From: Moringa oleifera
Lineage: Eukaryota > Streptophyta > Magnoliopsida > Brassicales > Moringaceae
Length of the DNA: 64,000 nucleotides
Reading direction: 5' to 3'
Assembly: GCA_021397835.1 (NCBI GenBank)
Contig: JAJFZO010000191.1
Location: 8,194,001 to 8,258,000 of the forward strand
The notes beneath the pieces are model-generated. The model was not told the origin of the DNA. It did no database searches and saw only the letters and a program-made list of their open reading frames with translations. Positions within the stretch are counted from its first letter, which is position 1. The number at the start of each line of letters is the position of its first letter. Of the stretch, positions 1 through 12,700 are shown in pieces. A program made the translations under genes and the position numbers.

Positions 1-14
1 GAGTGGGCCAACTC

Positions 15-19
<5 letters not shown>

Positions 20-47
<28 letters not shown>

Positions 48-48
48 T
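20..48. repeat. AT/AC dinucleotide microsatellite
   Basis: A run of alternating AT that turns into alternating AC. The matching place in copy B (about 52483-52500) has a shorter version, as expected for replication slippage after the segments were copied. Confidence 0.85.
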
Positions 49-2790
49 ATATCCTGCTGGACCTGTCAAAGTGCAAAAAGCTGGTGAAATGCTCAAAGGG
101 GCCGTGAAACTGCCAGTTGGAGTTGGTGAGATTCTTCAACTCTTTTTTATAGGGTAAGACAATAACTACCTATAGGAAGCTGAAACTTGATTCACAAGAA
201 GTGAAAGCTCAACCATATGTTAACGAGGACCACAACTTAGCTAACCACTGCTATGCTTTTAGATAGATATGGGGATATTAGCTACCAGCAGCAAGTGTAG
301 GGAAGAATTATATAGTCATTGATCTCCAGCTGAAAGTTCATCATTCTAGTGGCAAGATAGATGGCAAACCAATCAAACCTATCTATAAACTGCCTGGCTT
401 GTTCAGCTACAACGTCGCTAGATGGGAGGTTTACAAGAGTACTTACATGTGCAGCACATCAGCTTAGTCTTTGCTTTTATTCCAAATTAAACCCATATTT
501 GCCTGAACTGAGCTTAGATAGATATTTATTTACAGATACATGCGCATGACTAAATTTAAGGCTCAAAAGAAGACAGATTTCAACTAAAGTTATCTATTCA
601 GAAAGAATGTATAAAGCTAAAATAAAACTAGATGATCAAGTGACAATGAAGCACATTGATCATATCTGCAGATGACATTGGTTCTAATCTTGAGGGTTCT
701 GGTTCTGTAGCTGTACAAGCTATTACACAGCTTGCAAAAGCATCCAAATTGTACAGATCTAATTCATCACTGGTAAAGTTTGATTAACTTGAATTCATGT
801 TATGGCTTTTGTAAGGTGAGATTGATTATTCTTCTTTTATGTTGGAACACTGATAGAGAGGGTGGCATACAGAACTCTCACTTTACTGCCCTGTACAAGA
901 ATTAAAATTATATGTTTTTCAATGTTCTGTTGGCTTGGAAATTGGATTTTTCATGCATTTAATAACAGTTCGTATTTGATCACAAGATTACCTTCTTATG
1001 ACAAAAGAATAATTAGTGTTGAGAATCCAAGGTGCTTCCCCGAATGAAAAATGATAAAAAAAAAAAAAAAAGCAATAGCCGCAAGGTGGCCATTATATAT
1101 TCTTTTGCTTTTGATATTACAATAAAGCTTTAATTATTAGAACACAATTAGAAGTAGTTAAACAATGGTAAGTAGGAGCAATGTCAACATAAAGCTGGCT
1201 GGTGGGAATGGCAACCCCAGAGCTTTGAGTCCCTCTCTCACTTGTTCTTTCTTTAATGTATTTACAAAACATGCACAGTTAATCAATATCATACACGATG
1301 GCAATTGTGCGCATATAATTAGTACTTTTAAATATTGTGTTTTTCTAGGGACTACTTTAGCTGTGTTGGTATTCCCTATTCTGTGTCTTGCTTTGTGTAT
1401 ATTTCTACTGCAAGCCCATTACAGCTGAGATGCTTTGTACAGGGCACAGAAAATAAATCTCTTCTATCCTTTCCACTTGCAGTACCAGACAACCATTATA
1501 CATGTACTAATTTACAGTCCACACAAAAATTCTATTTCTAATTTATACAAATACCTCTTTCTCTTCTCTCTTTCTCTGAATTCTTTGTCATCACCTTCCA
1601 CATTCTTCTCCTCTCCCTCTTTCTCTATGCTTCAAATTTCAATTCTAAAGTTTTGCTTAAAAGGGTTTTCTCATTGAAACAACAAAAGAATAGAGATTGC
1701 ATAAAAACGTTGGTTGGATTATTTTTAAATTTACTTTTATGAGTATATTTATTCATGGTAGTACTACTAACTGCAAGTAATATTTTCGATGTTGTTTTGA
1801 ATGATTTATGGGGTGGTGGTTTGGTACAGATGGAGTAGAAATAAACCCAGAGAGATAATGTTGTCTGCACAAGGTCACTTTCTGTAGGCATTGTCTGTAT
1901 CCAACTATGATTCTCACAAAACACAGATTATTAATATGCTAATTTATTCAAGAGTACAACGGAGATGGATGCTTCTCGCACTGGTGTGTGATTCATCATT
2001 CTTAGTATTCATTTTCTTGTAGCCTCAATCAACTGTCTCTGTATTGTTTTTCCCTTTATTTATAGATTAATGATGATTTAGACCACTCAATTTATGGCTT
2101 GTCTACATACTACCTCCAGATTCAACTTCTTGAGCAACTGGTTGTGATCATATCTGGGTCAGGTTTCTATTATTTTTCTTGATTTGATCTTGTATCCAAT
2201 CTTTTTATTTTTCTTTGTTTGTTTACCCAAGAAAGGGAATTTTCTCGGGAATGTGGGTAAAGTGTGCTTTGGTGATGGTGATTTTCAGAGAATCATTCAG
2301 TGTACTGTTGGCAAATGAAGCAGAGGTTTTTGTGGATCCAGCTGCATTACTTCTCTGGGAACATAGGTTTGGACTTTTGAGATCATTTTCTTTTTTTGTC
2401 AAAATATTTTTCTTTTTCCCTGAGACCTTTCTCAAGTTTTGATGAAATTTGGGATTCAATTACATGAATACACTTAGTTGTAACATAATATGTAACTTAT
2501 TGAATGTGAACACATTTGTATGGGTATTTTAAGTTATTGGTCTTAGTCAGCTAGAACGAATAGCAAAGTTCTTTTGTATTAATGCATATCCACCATTGTT
2601 TCACAGGAATTCTTATCATAGAATGTCAATAGCTATAGGTGCTTTTCTTCACATTTTTTTGGTTATGCGTATATATATTTTTGTTATAGATTGTTTCTCA
2701 TCTATGTATTATCTGCTTGTGATTTCCATTGCTTTTCAGGTTTCATGATCGATAATTTGTATTACAGTAATACTTTACTGCATCGCTGAA

Positions 2791-3255
2791 ATGGTTCCCA
2801 TACCAAATGTCAAGGACTCTTGCAGCAATATTAGGAGGTACTGCAGGAGCATTGGCATTGGTGGGGATTTTAGTCTTATTTGTATGGTTCTGCTTGTCTC
2901 ACAGTAGGAGGGTGTCGAGAACTTCTGAGACAGGGTCTTCTGATCCATCTGAGACAGGTAGCATCCTTGTCATGTGTTTCTTAAAGTTTCAAAAGTAACT
3001 GACTTAAATGTAGAGAATTTGACCTTATGGTTTCTTTGGATTTCCTGCACTGGGAAGACATGTTGCAATTGAGTTATCCTTACGAGAAGCTAGATGATTT
3101 GAGACGGAAGAGTTGCCCCTGGCCACTAAAAGTTTCAGCGATAAAAGCCTGATTGGGAAAGGAAAATCTGGGGAGGTGTATAAGCCCGGCTTCAAGATGG
3201 ATGCTTGTGGCCATCAGAAAGTGACCAGGGCAAGAGTCAGAACTTTATTGATGAG
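2791..3255 (+). pseudogene. Receptor-like protein kinase pseudogene, 5' exons (copy A)
   Basis: The first two exons of a plant receptor-like kinase with a membrane anchor ahead of the kinase domain. Exon 1 (about 2791-2957) starts at ATG, then SRTLAAILGGTAGALALVG and a hydrophobic run to FVWFCLSHSRR: one transmembrane segment with a basic stop-transfer. It ends TSETGSSDPSE before a GTAGCA donor. Exon 2 (3051-3255) reads VAIELSLREAR, then a region corresponding to the family's glycine loop, here GKGKSGEVYK, and QNFIDE in another frame, before a GTAATAG donor. Lesions: a 2-base loss after MVPIPNV puts SRTLAA out of frame with the ATG; TGA at 3095-3097 interrupts EAR/FE; frame is lost again after the glycine loop; the exon 2 acceptor reads AC instead of AG. 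No catalytic-loop exons follow; T-rich DNA starts about 150 bases later. The family call rests on remembered homologues; no exact orthologue is claimed. Confidence 0.8.
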
Positions 3256-3399
3256 GTAATAGTTACTTCATATTCCTAAAGTTAATAGCATAACATGCTG
3301 CATCATAGATATTAAAGTTCAACTTGTCACTTCTAATGCTAGAATTGCCATGAAGTCTGATAGATATCATGTAGCTAGCTTCTCCAATCATAACAAATT

Positions 3400-6300
3400 G
3401 GGTAGATATTTTATTTACTTATTTTGGATACTTTTAGTATTTTTTTTGCATTTTTAGAATTTTCTCTTTTTGATTTATATTTTATTACAAATGTTTTAAA
3501 GATCAATGCAAATCTAAATTGTGGTTTTAAATTTTTTCTATAGAATATTTTATGATTCTTGAAATGTTTTAAATTATTTTACATTTTCTTCTCATCTTTT
3601 ATTTTTTAAAAGTTTCTACTCTTTTGTGTTTTTCCTGCTTTTTTAATTATTTTCTTTGAATTTTTTTTGGATTTGGTTACATTTTATTTTTATTTTATTT
3701 ACCTTTTTTATGATTATTTTTTATATATATTTTTGATATTTTATTTTATTATTTTCTTTTTCATTTTTATTTTTCAATTTTGTCAAATTTTCTTTTACTC
3801 GTTTTTTCATTTTTTTAAAGTTACTTTGGATTTTTTTAAAAAGAATTCTCATATTTTTTTTATTTTGTTGAGTATTTTAATTTTCAAGCACTTATTTTTT
3901 TTTATAGTAACTTTAGTTTTCTTAAATTTTTATTTTATTTGATTTTTAATCTTTTATTTTTCAACCTTGTTTATGATTTCTTGCACTTTTTAATTTTTTT
4001 GAATTTAAATCATCATTAACTACTTTAACACAAAATGATAAATATTAGACATCATCAAGTGGTTATAATTTTATTAATTTATTTAGCTTTTTTTGTTATT
4101 TTCCATTTTTATTTATCTAATTTTTAAATTTTATTTCATTTTCTACATTCATTTATTCGCTTATTTTACATAAATTTTATATTTTTGTTGTATTTATATT
4201 TTTTTATTGTTTGATTTGTTGTATTTTTATTACTTTTTTTATAAAAGATCACGTAAATCAAAAATATTTTCAATTTTTTACAGACAATTTTATTATTTTG
4301 AAAGTTTTTAAATTATAAAATAGTTTTACATTATTTTTTTCTCATTTTTTATTTTTTAGTTTTATAATCTTTTGTATATGTTATTTTTTTTATTTTCTTT
4401 GAATTTTTGGGATTTTATTATATTATATTATTATTATTTTTTTCTTTTTAGTGATTTCACTTAATATATATTTTTTAAATTTAATATTTTATTTTATTTT
4501 TAAGTATTTTCTTTTTCAATAAAATCTTTTTATTGCTTCGCAAAGAGTTTTTTTCTTTACTTGTACCTTTTTTTATTAACATTTTCTTTATTTTTTTGGA
4601 TTTTTTTTTGTATTTTTGGTTACTTATTTTTTAGAATTTTTTTCTTGCATTTATTTTTTTATTTTACTGTGTGTTTTTTATTTCTTTCACTTAATTTCTT
4701 TTAGTAATTTTATTTTCCTAGGATTTTTTAGTTTATTTGGATTTTTGTTTTTTATTTTTACTTTCTATTTGCTTTTATTTTATTTTTATTTTCTAATATT
4801 TTTTATTTTTTATTTTCCAAAATTTTCTATGATTTTTTTAATTTTTTAATGATTCTTTTATCTTTCCAAGTGGACCGTTGCAATTTTGTTAATTTATTTT
4901 TTTGATGAATTTGCAATTTTTTTTCTATGATTTCTTTATTTCTTATATTTTAATTCAACAAAATTACAAATATTAGATCTTACCAAGTAGTTGCAATTTT
5001 GTTAATTTAATTGGTTTTGAAATTTTTTACTATTTATTTTTATAGGATTGTTGAATTTTATTTTAATTTTAATATATTTTATTTATTTATTTTAAATCCT
5101 TTTATATTTTGTTGATTTTTTTAAATTTGATTTATTTTTTATTACATATTTCTTTAAAAAACAGTGCAAATCAAAATAAATTTTTAAGTTTTCTATAAAA
5201 TATTTTATCATTCTTGAATTGTTTTAAATTATTTTTCTGTTTTTATTTTTAAAATTTTCAAATCTTTTGTGTTTTTTCTTTTTTCAATTATGTTTTGGCT
5301 TCTTTGAAATTTTTGGGTTTTATTACATTTTAATTTTTTTTATTTCATTTGATTTTTGATTTTTTATGATTTTTGTATATATTTTATTTTATTTTTATAT
5401 TATATTATATATTTTACTATTTTTCTAACAAAATTTATGTTTTTTACTTTGTAAAGAGTCTTGTTTTTTTACTATTATATTTTACTTTATATATATTATC
5501 TTGATTTTATGGATTATTTTTATTCTTTTATTCTTTTTTAGTTACTTATGATTTTTTTGATTCTTTACATTTATTTTTAATTTTGTTATGGTTTTTAAGT
5601 TTCTTTTACTTATTTTTTTAGTAATTTTATTTTTTAATTAAAAATTACATGGAATTATGATTTGTCGTTACTTTTACTACCTTTTCTTTGGCTTGTTGTT
5701 GGCATTTACAAGAGTTTTCATTTAATATTTCATCAAATCATAGTTTTTTATTATCTTTTTATTCTCATTTATAATATTTAAAAATTTTAATTAAATTGGT
5801 CCATTATGATTATTAAATATTGTTGTTAATTTTGATTTTTTTGTGACAAATTTTGTTATGGAAGAATAAATTTTTAAAATAATATTGTAGAGAATTATTT
5901 AATATAAATTAATCATGAAATTATAATGGTCAATATTTTTTAAAAAAATAAATTCATAACTTTTTAAAAAATTATTGGTGGAGTTTTCAATGCTTAATGT
6001 GTTTAAAATTCGTATTACCTTAAGTATATGATTTACTATTCTTCCGTTATTTTCTAAATTTTATAAAATTTAACATTTATTGTGTTTCTTGAATTGTTGA
6101 ATTTTTTTTTTAAAGTTTGTTTGGTTTTTCAGTTTTTTATAACTTTTTTAGTTTTTATCATGTTGTTTCGAATTTTATTTTTATTTATTTTTTGTTTGTT
6201 TTTTCTTTGGAATTTGTTTGATTTTTTAAACTTTTTAAATTTTGATTTATTACATTTTTATGATTTTTTAAAACATCAGCATAAATTAAAATATTTTTAA

Positions 6301-6480
6301 ATATATTTGTAGCTTGTAATTTCATTTATTCTATTAATCTTTAAATTTTTTTGTGCAATTTTTAATTTTTTAAATAATTTTTAAATTTTAATAATTTAAT
6401 TTAATTAAATATTTTATATATTTTAAAATTAAATTTATTTTAATTTTTAAAAATAATAATAAAATTAATTAATAAATTAT
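3400..6480 (+). repeat. T-rich low-complexity block (copy A) with degenerate internal repeats
   Basis: About 3 kb in which the plus strand is overwhelmingly T, in runs such as TTTTATTTTATTT. It is not pure low complexity. A motif close to AAAGATCAATGCAAATC, followed by ATTTTATGATTCTTGAA and TTTTGTGTTTTTT, recurs near 3500, 4245 and 5160, with a remnant near 6273. A second motif, close to CAAGTGGTTGTAATTTTGTT, recurs near 4057, 4870 and 4985. This suggests an old array of a roughly 0.7-1.1 kb unit. ORFs here encode only F/L/I/Y strings from T-rich codons and are not genes. Confidence 0.85.
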
Positions 6481-6529
6481 TACTTTTAGTTAGAATGAAA
6501 CAACTCATAAATATCTCATGCATGCCTTC

Positions 6530-6700
6530 AAAATTTGATCGTTGGGCTTAGAGGACTTTTTAAACCAGAGCACTTCACGCCATTAGCATTGTTCTCCCTT
6601 TTCCTTTGCTGCTCTCTCTCTTCCTCTCTCTCTCTCTCTTTATCTCAAAATTCCCTCCGCTTGCCCTAACTTGTCATTGAAGAAAGGGTTTGATGCAGAA
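6530..6700 (+). promoter_or_regulatory. Promoter / CT-rich leader-like module, copy A
   Basis: After the T-rich block the composition becomes normal: AAATTTGATCGTTGGGCTTA, then a TTTTTAAACC stretch and a CT-repeat tract (about 6611-6640) ending in TATCTCAAAATTCCCTCCGC. A TATA-like element 50-60 bases before a pyrimidine-rich leader is typical of plant core promoters and 5' UTRs. Related versions lie at 59755-59924 (near identical) and 46262-46440 (diverged). Here the downstream part is replaced by the tandem array from 6703. Promoter activity is inferred, not shown. Confidence 0.45.
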
Positions 6701-9700
6701 GAATTAATTGGATTAAAAAATAAAAGTGACAGAAAAATTGATCTTCATTGAAATAAAGAACACTAAAGAGAAAAGTTCAATTTGTAAGCTCAGAAACAAA
6801 AGTGGAATCATTACCTAATTTATTGGCTATTAAATCAATAATCCGCATAAGTTTATACAGTTGAAAAACTTCATCATGAAATGAATATAAAAATACATAC
6901 ATAATTAGATAGCTCTATCATTATGCCAAGTAGCAAGATAGTCTCAACCAAAACTTTTAACATCACAAGTAACCATAAGGAAATTTATCAGTTAAAGAAA
7001 TTTAACTTGATGAAAAGCCATCTATCAGTTTTAATAAATATGAAAATGTATTAACTTTCTTTTATGGTCATTTTGAGAACTCCACCATGGTCATAGTTTG
7101 ATTCCAATGATGCCTTATGTGAACTGAAAATAGTAAAGATATATTAAAAGCTATTATCATCTTAACACATATAATGACTAAAATATGCAGCCATAAAAAA
7201 TTACCAAATTTATAATGACAACAGTTAGATTATAGCCCTAGAATAACTACTGCGATAATATCTACATACAAGAGTGAAAAAAATGTTACAACCAAATAAC
7301 ACATATATGACATAAGTTCCCCAACATTATCAGAAAACATTGCTTCAAGAGCACTATGGAGTATCCAATGCAAACACCAAAGAAAAAAGTTCATTTGTAT
7401 ACTTAAACAGAAGAGTAGAAGCATTACATAATTTATTGAGTGTTAAAACAAGGGTGTTCAAAGATCTCTCCTGCTTAAAAATTAGATCAAAAAACGTATA
7501 TACAACTACATACAAAAACAAGGTAAAAGACATGCAAACAAGAATATTACAAATTGAGAGCAACAGACAGAAAGAATGTTTTTTTTTTTTTTGTTACATG
7601 CAAGTGAGGTGAGTGTTCCCAAAAAGGATGTAGAAATGCTATAAACACACACAACCGAACAACACTTACCAATAGTTGCGTATTATTTAATTTGTTGATC
7701 TCCATGAAAATATCAACTTTAGAGAAAAAAAGAATTAATTGGATTAAAAAATAAAAGTGACTGAAAAATTGATCTTCATTGAAATAAAGAACACTAAAGA
7801 GAAAAGTTCAATTTGTAAGCTCAGAAACAAAAGTGGAATCATTACTTAATTTATTGGATGTTAAATCAACAATCCGCATAAGTTTATACAGTTGAAAAAC
7901 TTCATCATGAAATGCATATAAAAATACATATATAATTAGATAGCTCTATCATTATGCCAAGTAGCAAGATAGTCTCAACCGTAATTTTTAACATCGCAAG
8001 TAAACGTAAGGAAAATTTATCAGTTAAAGAAATTTAATATGATGAAAAGCCATCTATTATTTTTAATAAATATGAAAATGTATTAACTTTCTTTTATGGT
8101 CATTTTGAGAACTCCACCATAGTCATAGTTTGATTCCAATGATGCCTTATGTGAATTGAAAATAGTAAAGATATATTAAAAGCTATTATCATCTTAACAC
8201 ATATAATGACTAAAATATGTAGCCATAAAAAATTACCAAATTTACAATGACAGCAGTTAGATTATCGCCCTAGAATAACTACTGCGATAGTATCTACATA
8301 CAAGAGTGAAAAAAATGTTACAACCAATTGAGACATATATGATATAAGTTCCCCAACATTATCAGAAAACATTGCTTCAAGAGCACTATGGAGTATCCAA
8401 TGCAAACACCAAAGAAAAAAGTTCATTTTGTATACTTAAACAGAAGTGTAGAAGCATTACATAATTTATTGAGTGTTAAAACAAGGGTGTTCAAAGATCT
8501 CTCGTGCTTAAAAGTTTAATCAAAAATGTCTATACAACTACATACAAAAACAAGGTAAAAGACATGCAAACAAGAATATTACAAATTGAGAGCAACAAAC
8601 AGAAAGAATGCTTTTTTTTTTTGTTACATGCAAGTGAGGTGGGTGTTCCCAAAAAGGATCTAGAAATGCTATAAACACACACAATCGAACAACACTTACC
8701 AATAGCTGCGTATTATTTAATTTGTTGATCTCCATAAAAATATCAACTTTAGAAAAAAAAGAATTAATTGGATTAAAAAATAAAAGTGACTGAAAAATTG
8801 ATCTTCATTGAAATAAAGAACACTAAAGAGAAAAGTTCAATTTGTAAGCTCAGAAACAAAAGTGGAATCATTACCTAATTTATTGGATGTTAAATCAACA
8901 ATCCACATAAGTTTATACAGTTGAAAAACTTCATCATGAAATGCATATAAAAATACATACATAATTAGATAGCTCTATCATTATGCCGAGTAGCAAGATA
9001 GTCTCAACAGTAATTTTTAACATCGCAAGTAAACATAAGGAAAATTTATCAGTTAAAGAAATTTAACTTGATGAAAAGCCATCTATCATTTTTAATAAAT
9101 ATGAAAATGTATTAACTTTCTTTTATGGTCATTTTGAGAACTCTAACATGGTGATAGTTTGATTCCAATGATGCCTTATGTGTATTGAAAATAGTAAAGA
9201 TATATTAAAAGCTATTATTATCTTAACATATATAATGACTAAAATATGCAGTTATAAAAAATTACCAAATTTGCAATGAAAACAATTAGATTATAGCCCT
9301 AGAATAACTACTGCGATAGTATCTACATACAAGAGTGAAAAAAATGTTAAACCAAATGAGACATATATGACATAAGTTCCCCAACTTTATGAGAAAACAT
9401 TGCTTCAAGAGCACTATGGAGTATCCAATGCAAACACCAAAAGTTCATTTTGTATACTTAAACAAAAGAGTAGAGGCATTACATAATTTATTGAGAGTTA
9501 AAACAATGGTTTTCAAAGATCTTTCCTACTTAAAAATTTCATCAAAAAATGTATATACAACTACATACAAAAACAAGGTAAAAGACATGCAAACAAGAAT
9601 ATTACAAATTGAGAGCAACAGACAGAAAGAATGTTTTTTTTTTTTTGGTTACATGCAAAGAATAGAGCAAACATGCAAATGAGGTGGGTGTTCCCAAAAA

Positions 9701-12700
9701 GGATCTAGAAATGCTATAAACACTCACGATCGAACAACACTTACCAATAGCTGCTTATTATTTAATTTGTTGATCTTCATGAAAATATCAACTTTAGAGA
9801 AAAGAGAATTAATTGGATTAAAAAATAAAAGTGACTGAAAAATTGATCTTCATTGAAATAAAGAACACTAAAGAGAAAAGTTTAATTTGTAAGCTCAGAA
9901 ACAAAAGTGGAATCATTACCTAAATTATTGGATGTTAAATCAATAATCCACATAAGTTTATACAGTTGAAAAACTTCATCATGAAATGCATATAAAAATA
10001 CATATATAATTAGATAGCTCTATCATTATGCCAAGTAGCAAGATAGTCTCAACCGTAATTTTTAACATCGCACGTAAACATAAGGAAAATTTATCAGTTA
10101 AAGAAATTTAATATGATGAAAAGCCATATATCATTTTTAATAAATACGAAAATGTATTAACTTTCTTTTATGGTCATTTTGAGAACTCCACCATGGTCAT
10201 AGTTTGACTCCAATGATGCCTTATGTGAATTGAAAATAGTAAAGATATATTAAAAGCTATTATCATCTTAACACATATAATGTCTAAATAATGCAGTTAT
10301 AAAAAATTACCAAATTTACAATGATAACAGTTAGATTATAGCCCTAGAATAACTACTGCTATAGTATTTACATACAAGAGTGAAAAAAATGTTACAACCA
10401 AATGAGACATATATGACATAAGTTCCCCAACTTTATGAGAAAACATTGCTTCAAGAGCACTATGGAGTATCCAATGCAAACACCAAAGAAAAAAGTTCAT
10501 TTTGTATACTTAAACAGAAGAGTAGAAGCATTACATAATTTAATGAGTGTTAAAACAAGGGTGTTCAAAGATCTCTCCTGCTTAAAAATTTGATCAAAAA
10601 ATGTATATACAGCTACATACAAAAAATAGATAAAAGACATGCAAACAATAATATTACAAATTGAGAGCAACATACAGAAAGAATGTTTTTCTTTTTTGGT
10701 TACATGCAAAGAATAGAGCAAACATGAAAATGAGGTTGGTGTTCCCAAAAAGGATCTAGAAATGCTGTAAACACGCACGATCGAACAACACTTACCAATA
10801 GTTGCGTATTATTTAATTTTTTGATCTCCATAAAAATATCAACTTTTGAGAAAAAAAAGAATTAATTGCATTAAAAAATAAAAGTGACTGAAAAATTGAT
10901 TTCCATTGAAATAAAGAACACTAAAGAGAAAAGTTCAATTTGTAAGCTCAGAAACAAAAGTGGAATCATTACCTAAATTATTGGATGTTAAATCAATAAT
11001 CCGCATAAGTTTATACAGTTGAAAAACTTCATCATGAAATGCATATAGAAATACATAAATAATTAGATAGCTCTATCATTATGCCAAATAGCAAGATAGT
11101 CTCAACCGTAATTTTTAACATCACAAGTAAACATAAGGAAAATTTATCAGTCAAAGAAATTTAATATGATGAAAAGCCATCTATCATTTTTAACAAATAT
11201 GAAAATGTATTAACTTTCTTTTATGGTCATTTTGAGAACTCCACCATGGTCATAGTTTGATTCCAATGATGCCTTATGTGAATTGAAAATAGTAAAGATA
11301 TATTAAAAGCCATTATCATCTTAACACATATAATGACTAAATAATGCAGTTATAAAAAATTACCAAATTTACAATGACAACAGTTAGATTATAGCCCTAG
11401 AATAACTACTGCGATAGTATCTACATACAAGAGTGAAAAAAATGTTACAACCAAATGAGACATATATGACATAAGTTCCCCAACTTTATGAGAAAACATT
11501 GCTTCAAGAGCACTATGGAGTATCCAATGCAAACACCAAAGAAAAAAGTTCATTTTGTATACTTAAACAGAAGAGTAGAAGCATTACATAATTTATTGAG
11601 TGTTAAAACAAGGGTGTTCGAAGATCTCTCCTGCTTAAAAATTTGATCAAAAAATGTATATACAGCTACATACAAAAAATAGGTAAAAGACATGCAAACA
11701 AGAATATTACAAATTGAGAGCAACAGACAGAAAGAATGTTTTTTTTTTTGTTACATGCAAAGAATAGAGCAAACATGAAAATGAGGTGGTGTTCCCAAAA
11801 AGGATCTAGAAATGCTATAAACACGCACGATCGAACAACACTTACCAATAGTTGCGTATTATTTAATTTTTTGATCTTCATCAAAATATCAACTTTAGAC
11901 AAAAAAGAATTAATTGGATTAAAAAATAAAAGTGACTGAAAAATTGATCTTTATTGAAATAAAGAACACTAAAGAGAAATGTTCAATTTGTAAGCTCAGA
12001 AACAAAAGTGGAATCATTACTTAATTTATTGGATGTTAAATCAACAATCCACATAAGTTTATACAGTTGAAAAACTTCATCATGAAATGAATATAAAAAT
12101 ACTTACATAATTAGATAGCTCTATCATTATGCCAAGTAGCAAGATAGTCTCAACCAAAATTTTTAACATCACAAGTAAACATAAGGAAAATTTATCAGTT
12201 AAAGAAATTTAACTTGATGAAAAGCCATCTATCATTTTTAATAAATACGAAATTGTATTAACTTTCTTTTATGGTCATTTTGAAAACTCCACCATGGCCA
12301 TAGTTTGATTCCAATGATGCCTTATGTGAATTGAAAATAGTAAAGATATATTAAAAGCCATTATCATCTTAACACATATAATGACTAAAATATGCAGCTA
12401 TAAAAAATTACCAAATTTACAATGACAACAGTTAGATTATAGCCCTAGAATAACTACTGCGATAGTATCTACATACAAGAGTGAAAAAAATGTTACAACC
12501 AAATGAGACATATATAACATAAGTTCCCCAACTTTATGAGAAAACATTGCTTCAAGAACACTATGGAGTATCCAATGCAAACACCAAAGAAAAAAGTTTA
12601 TTTTGTATACTTAAACAAAAGAGTAGAAGCATTACATAATTTATTGAGTGTTAAAACAAGGGTTCAAAGATCTCTCCTGCTTAAAAATTTCATCAAAAAA

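Larger units (their letters stand above)
1..6703 (+). repeat. Segmental duplication, copy A
   Basis: This segment matches 52464-59924 almost base for base across a receptor-like-kinase pseudogene, a T-rich block and a promoter/leader-like module. Both copies begin with GAGTGGGCCAACTCATATAT and stay collinear until GATGCAGAAGAA near 6703 (B: 59924), where A switches to the 1.05 kb tandem array and B continues into unrelated DNA. The true left end may lie before the window. Differences are mostly single bases and small indels, plus 830 bp present only in B. The high similarity, even in low-complexity DNA, implies a fairly recent copying event. Bases 1-2700 hold no exon I can recognise; only short ORFs occur there. 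Confidence 0.95.

Noticed and set aside
2215..2442. Plus-strand ORF upstream of the kinase pseudogene as an earlier exon
   Set aside because: The frame is broken in segment B by indels, and neither copy yields a recognisable motif.
3667..6300. Runs of hydrophobic ORFs (F/L/I/Y) that look like membrane proteins, as also at 37353-37658, 42815-43321 and 56935-58712
   Set aside because: They arise from T-rich codons (TTT, TTA, ATT, TAT) in low-complexity DNA. Frames shift between segments A and B through T-run indels and none has a sensible start context or domain.
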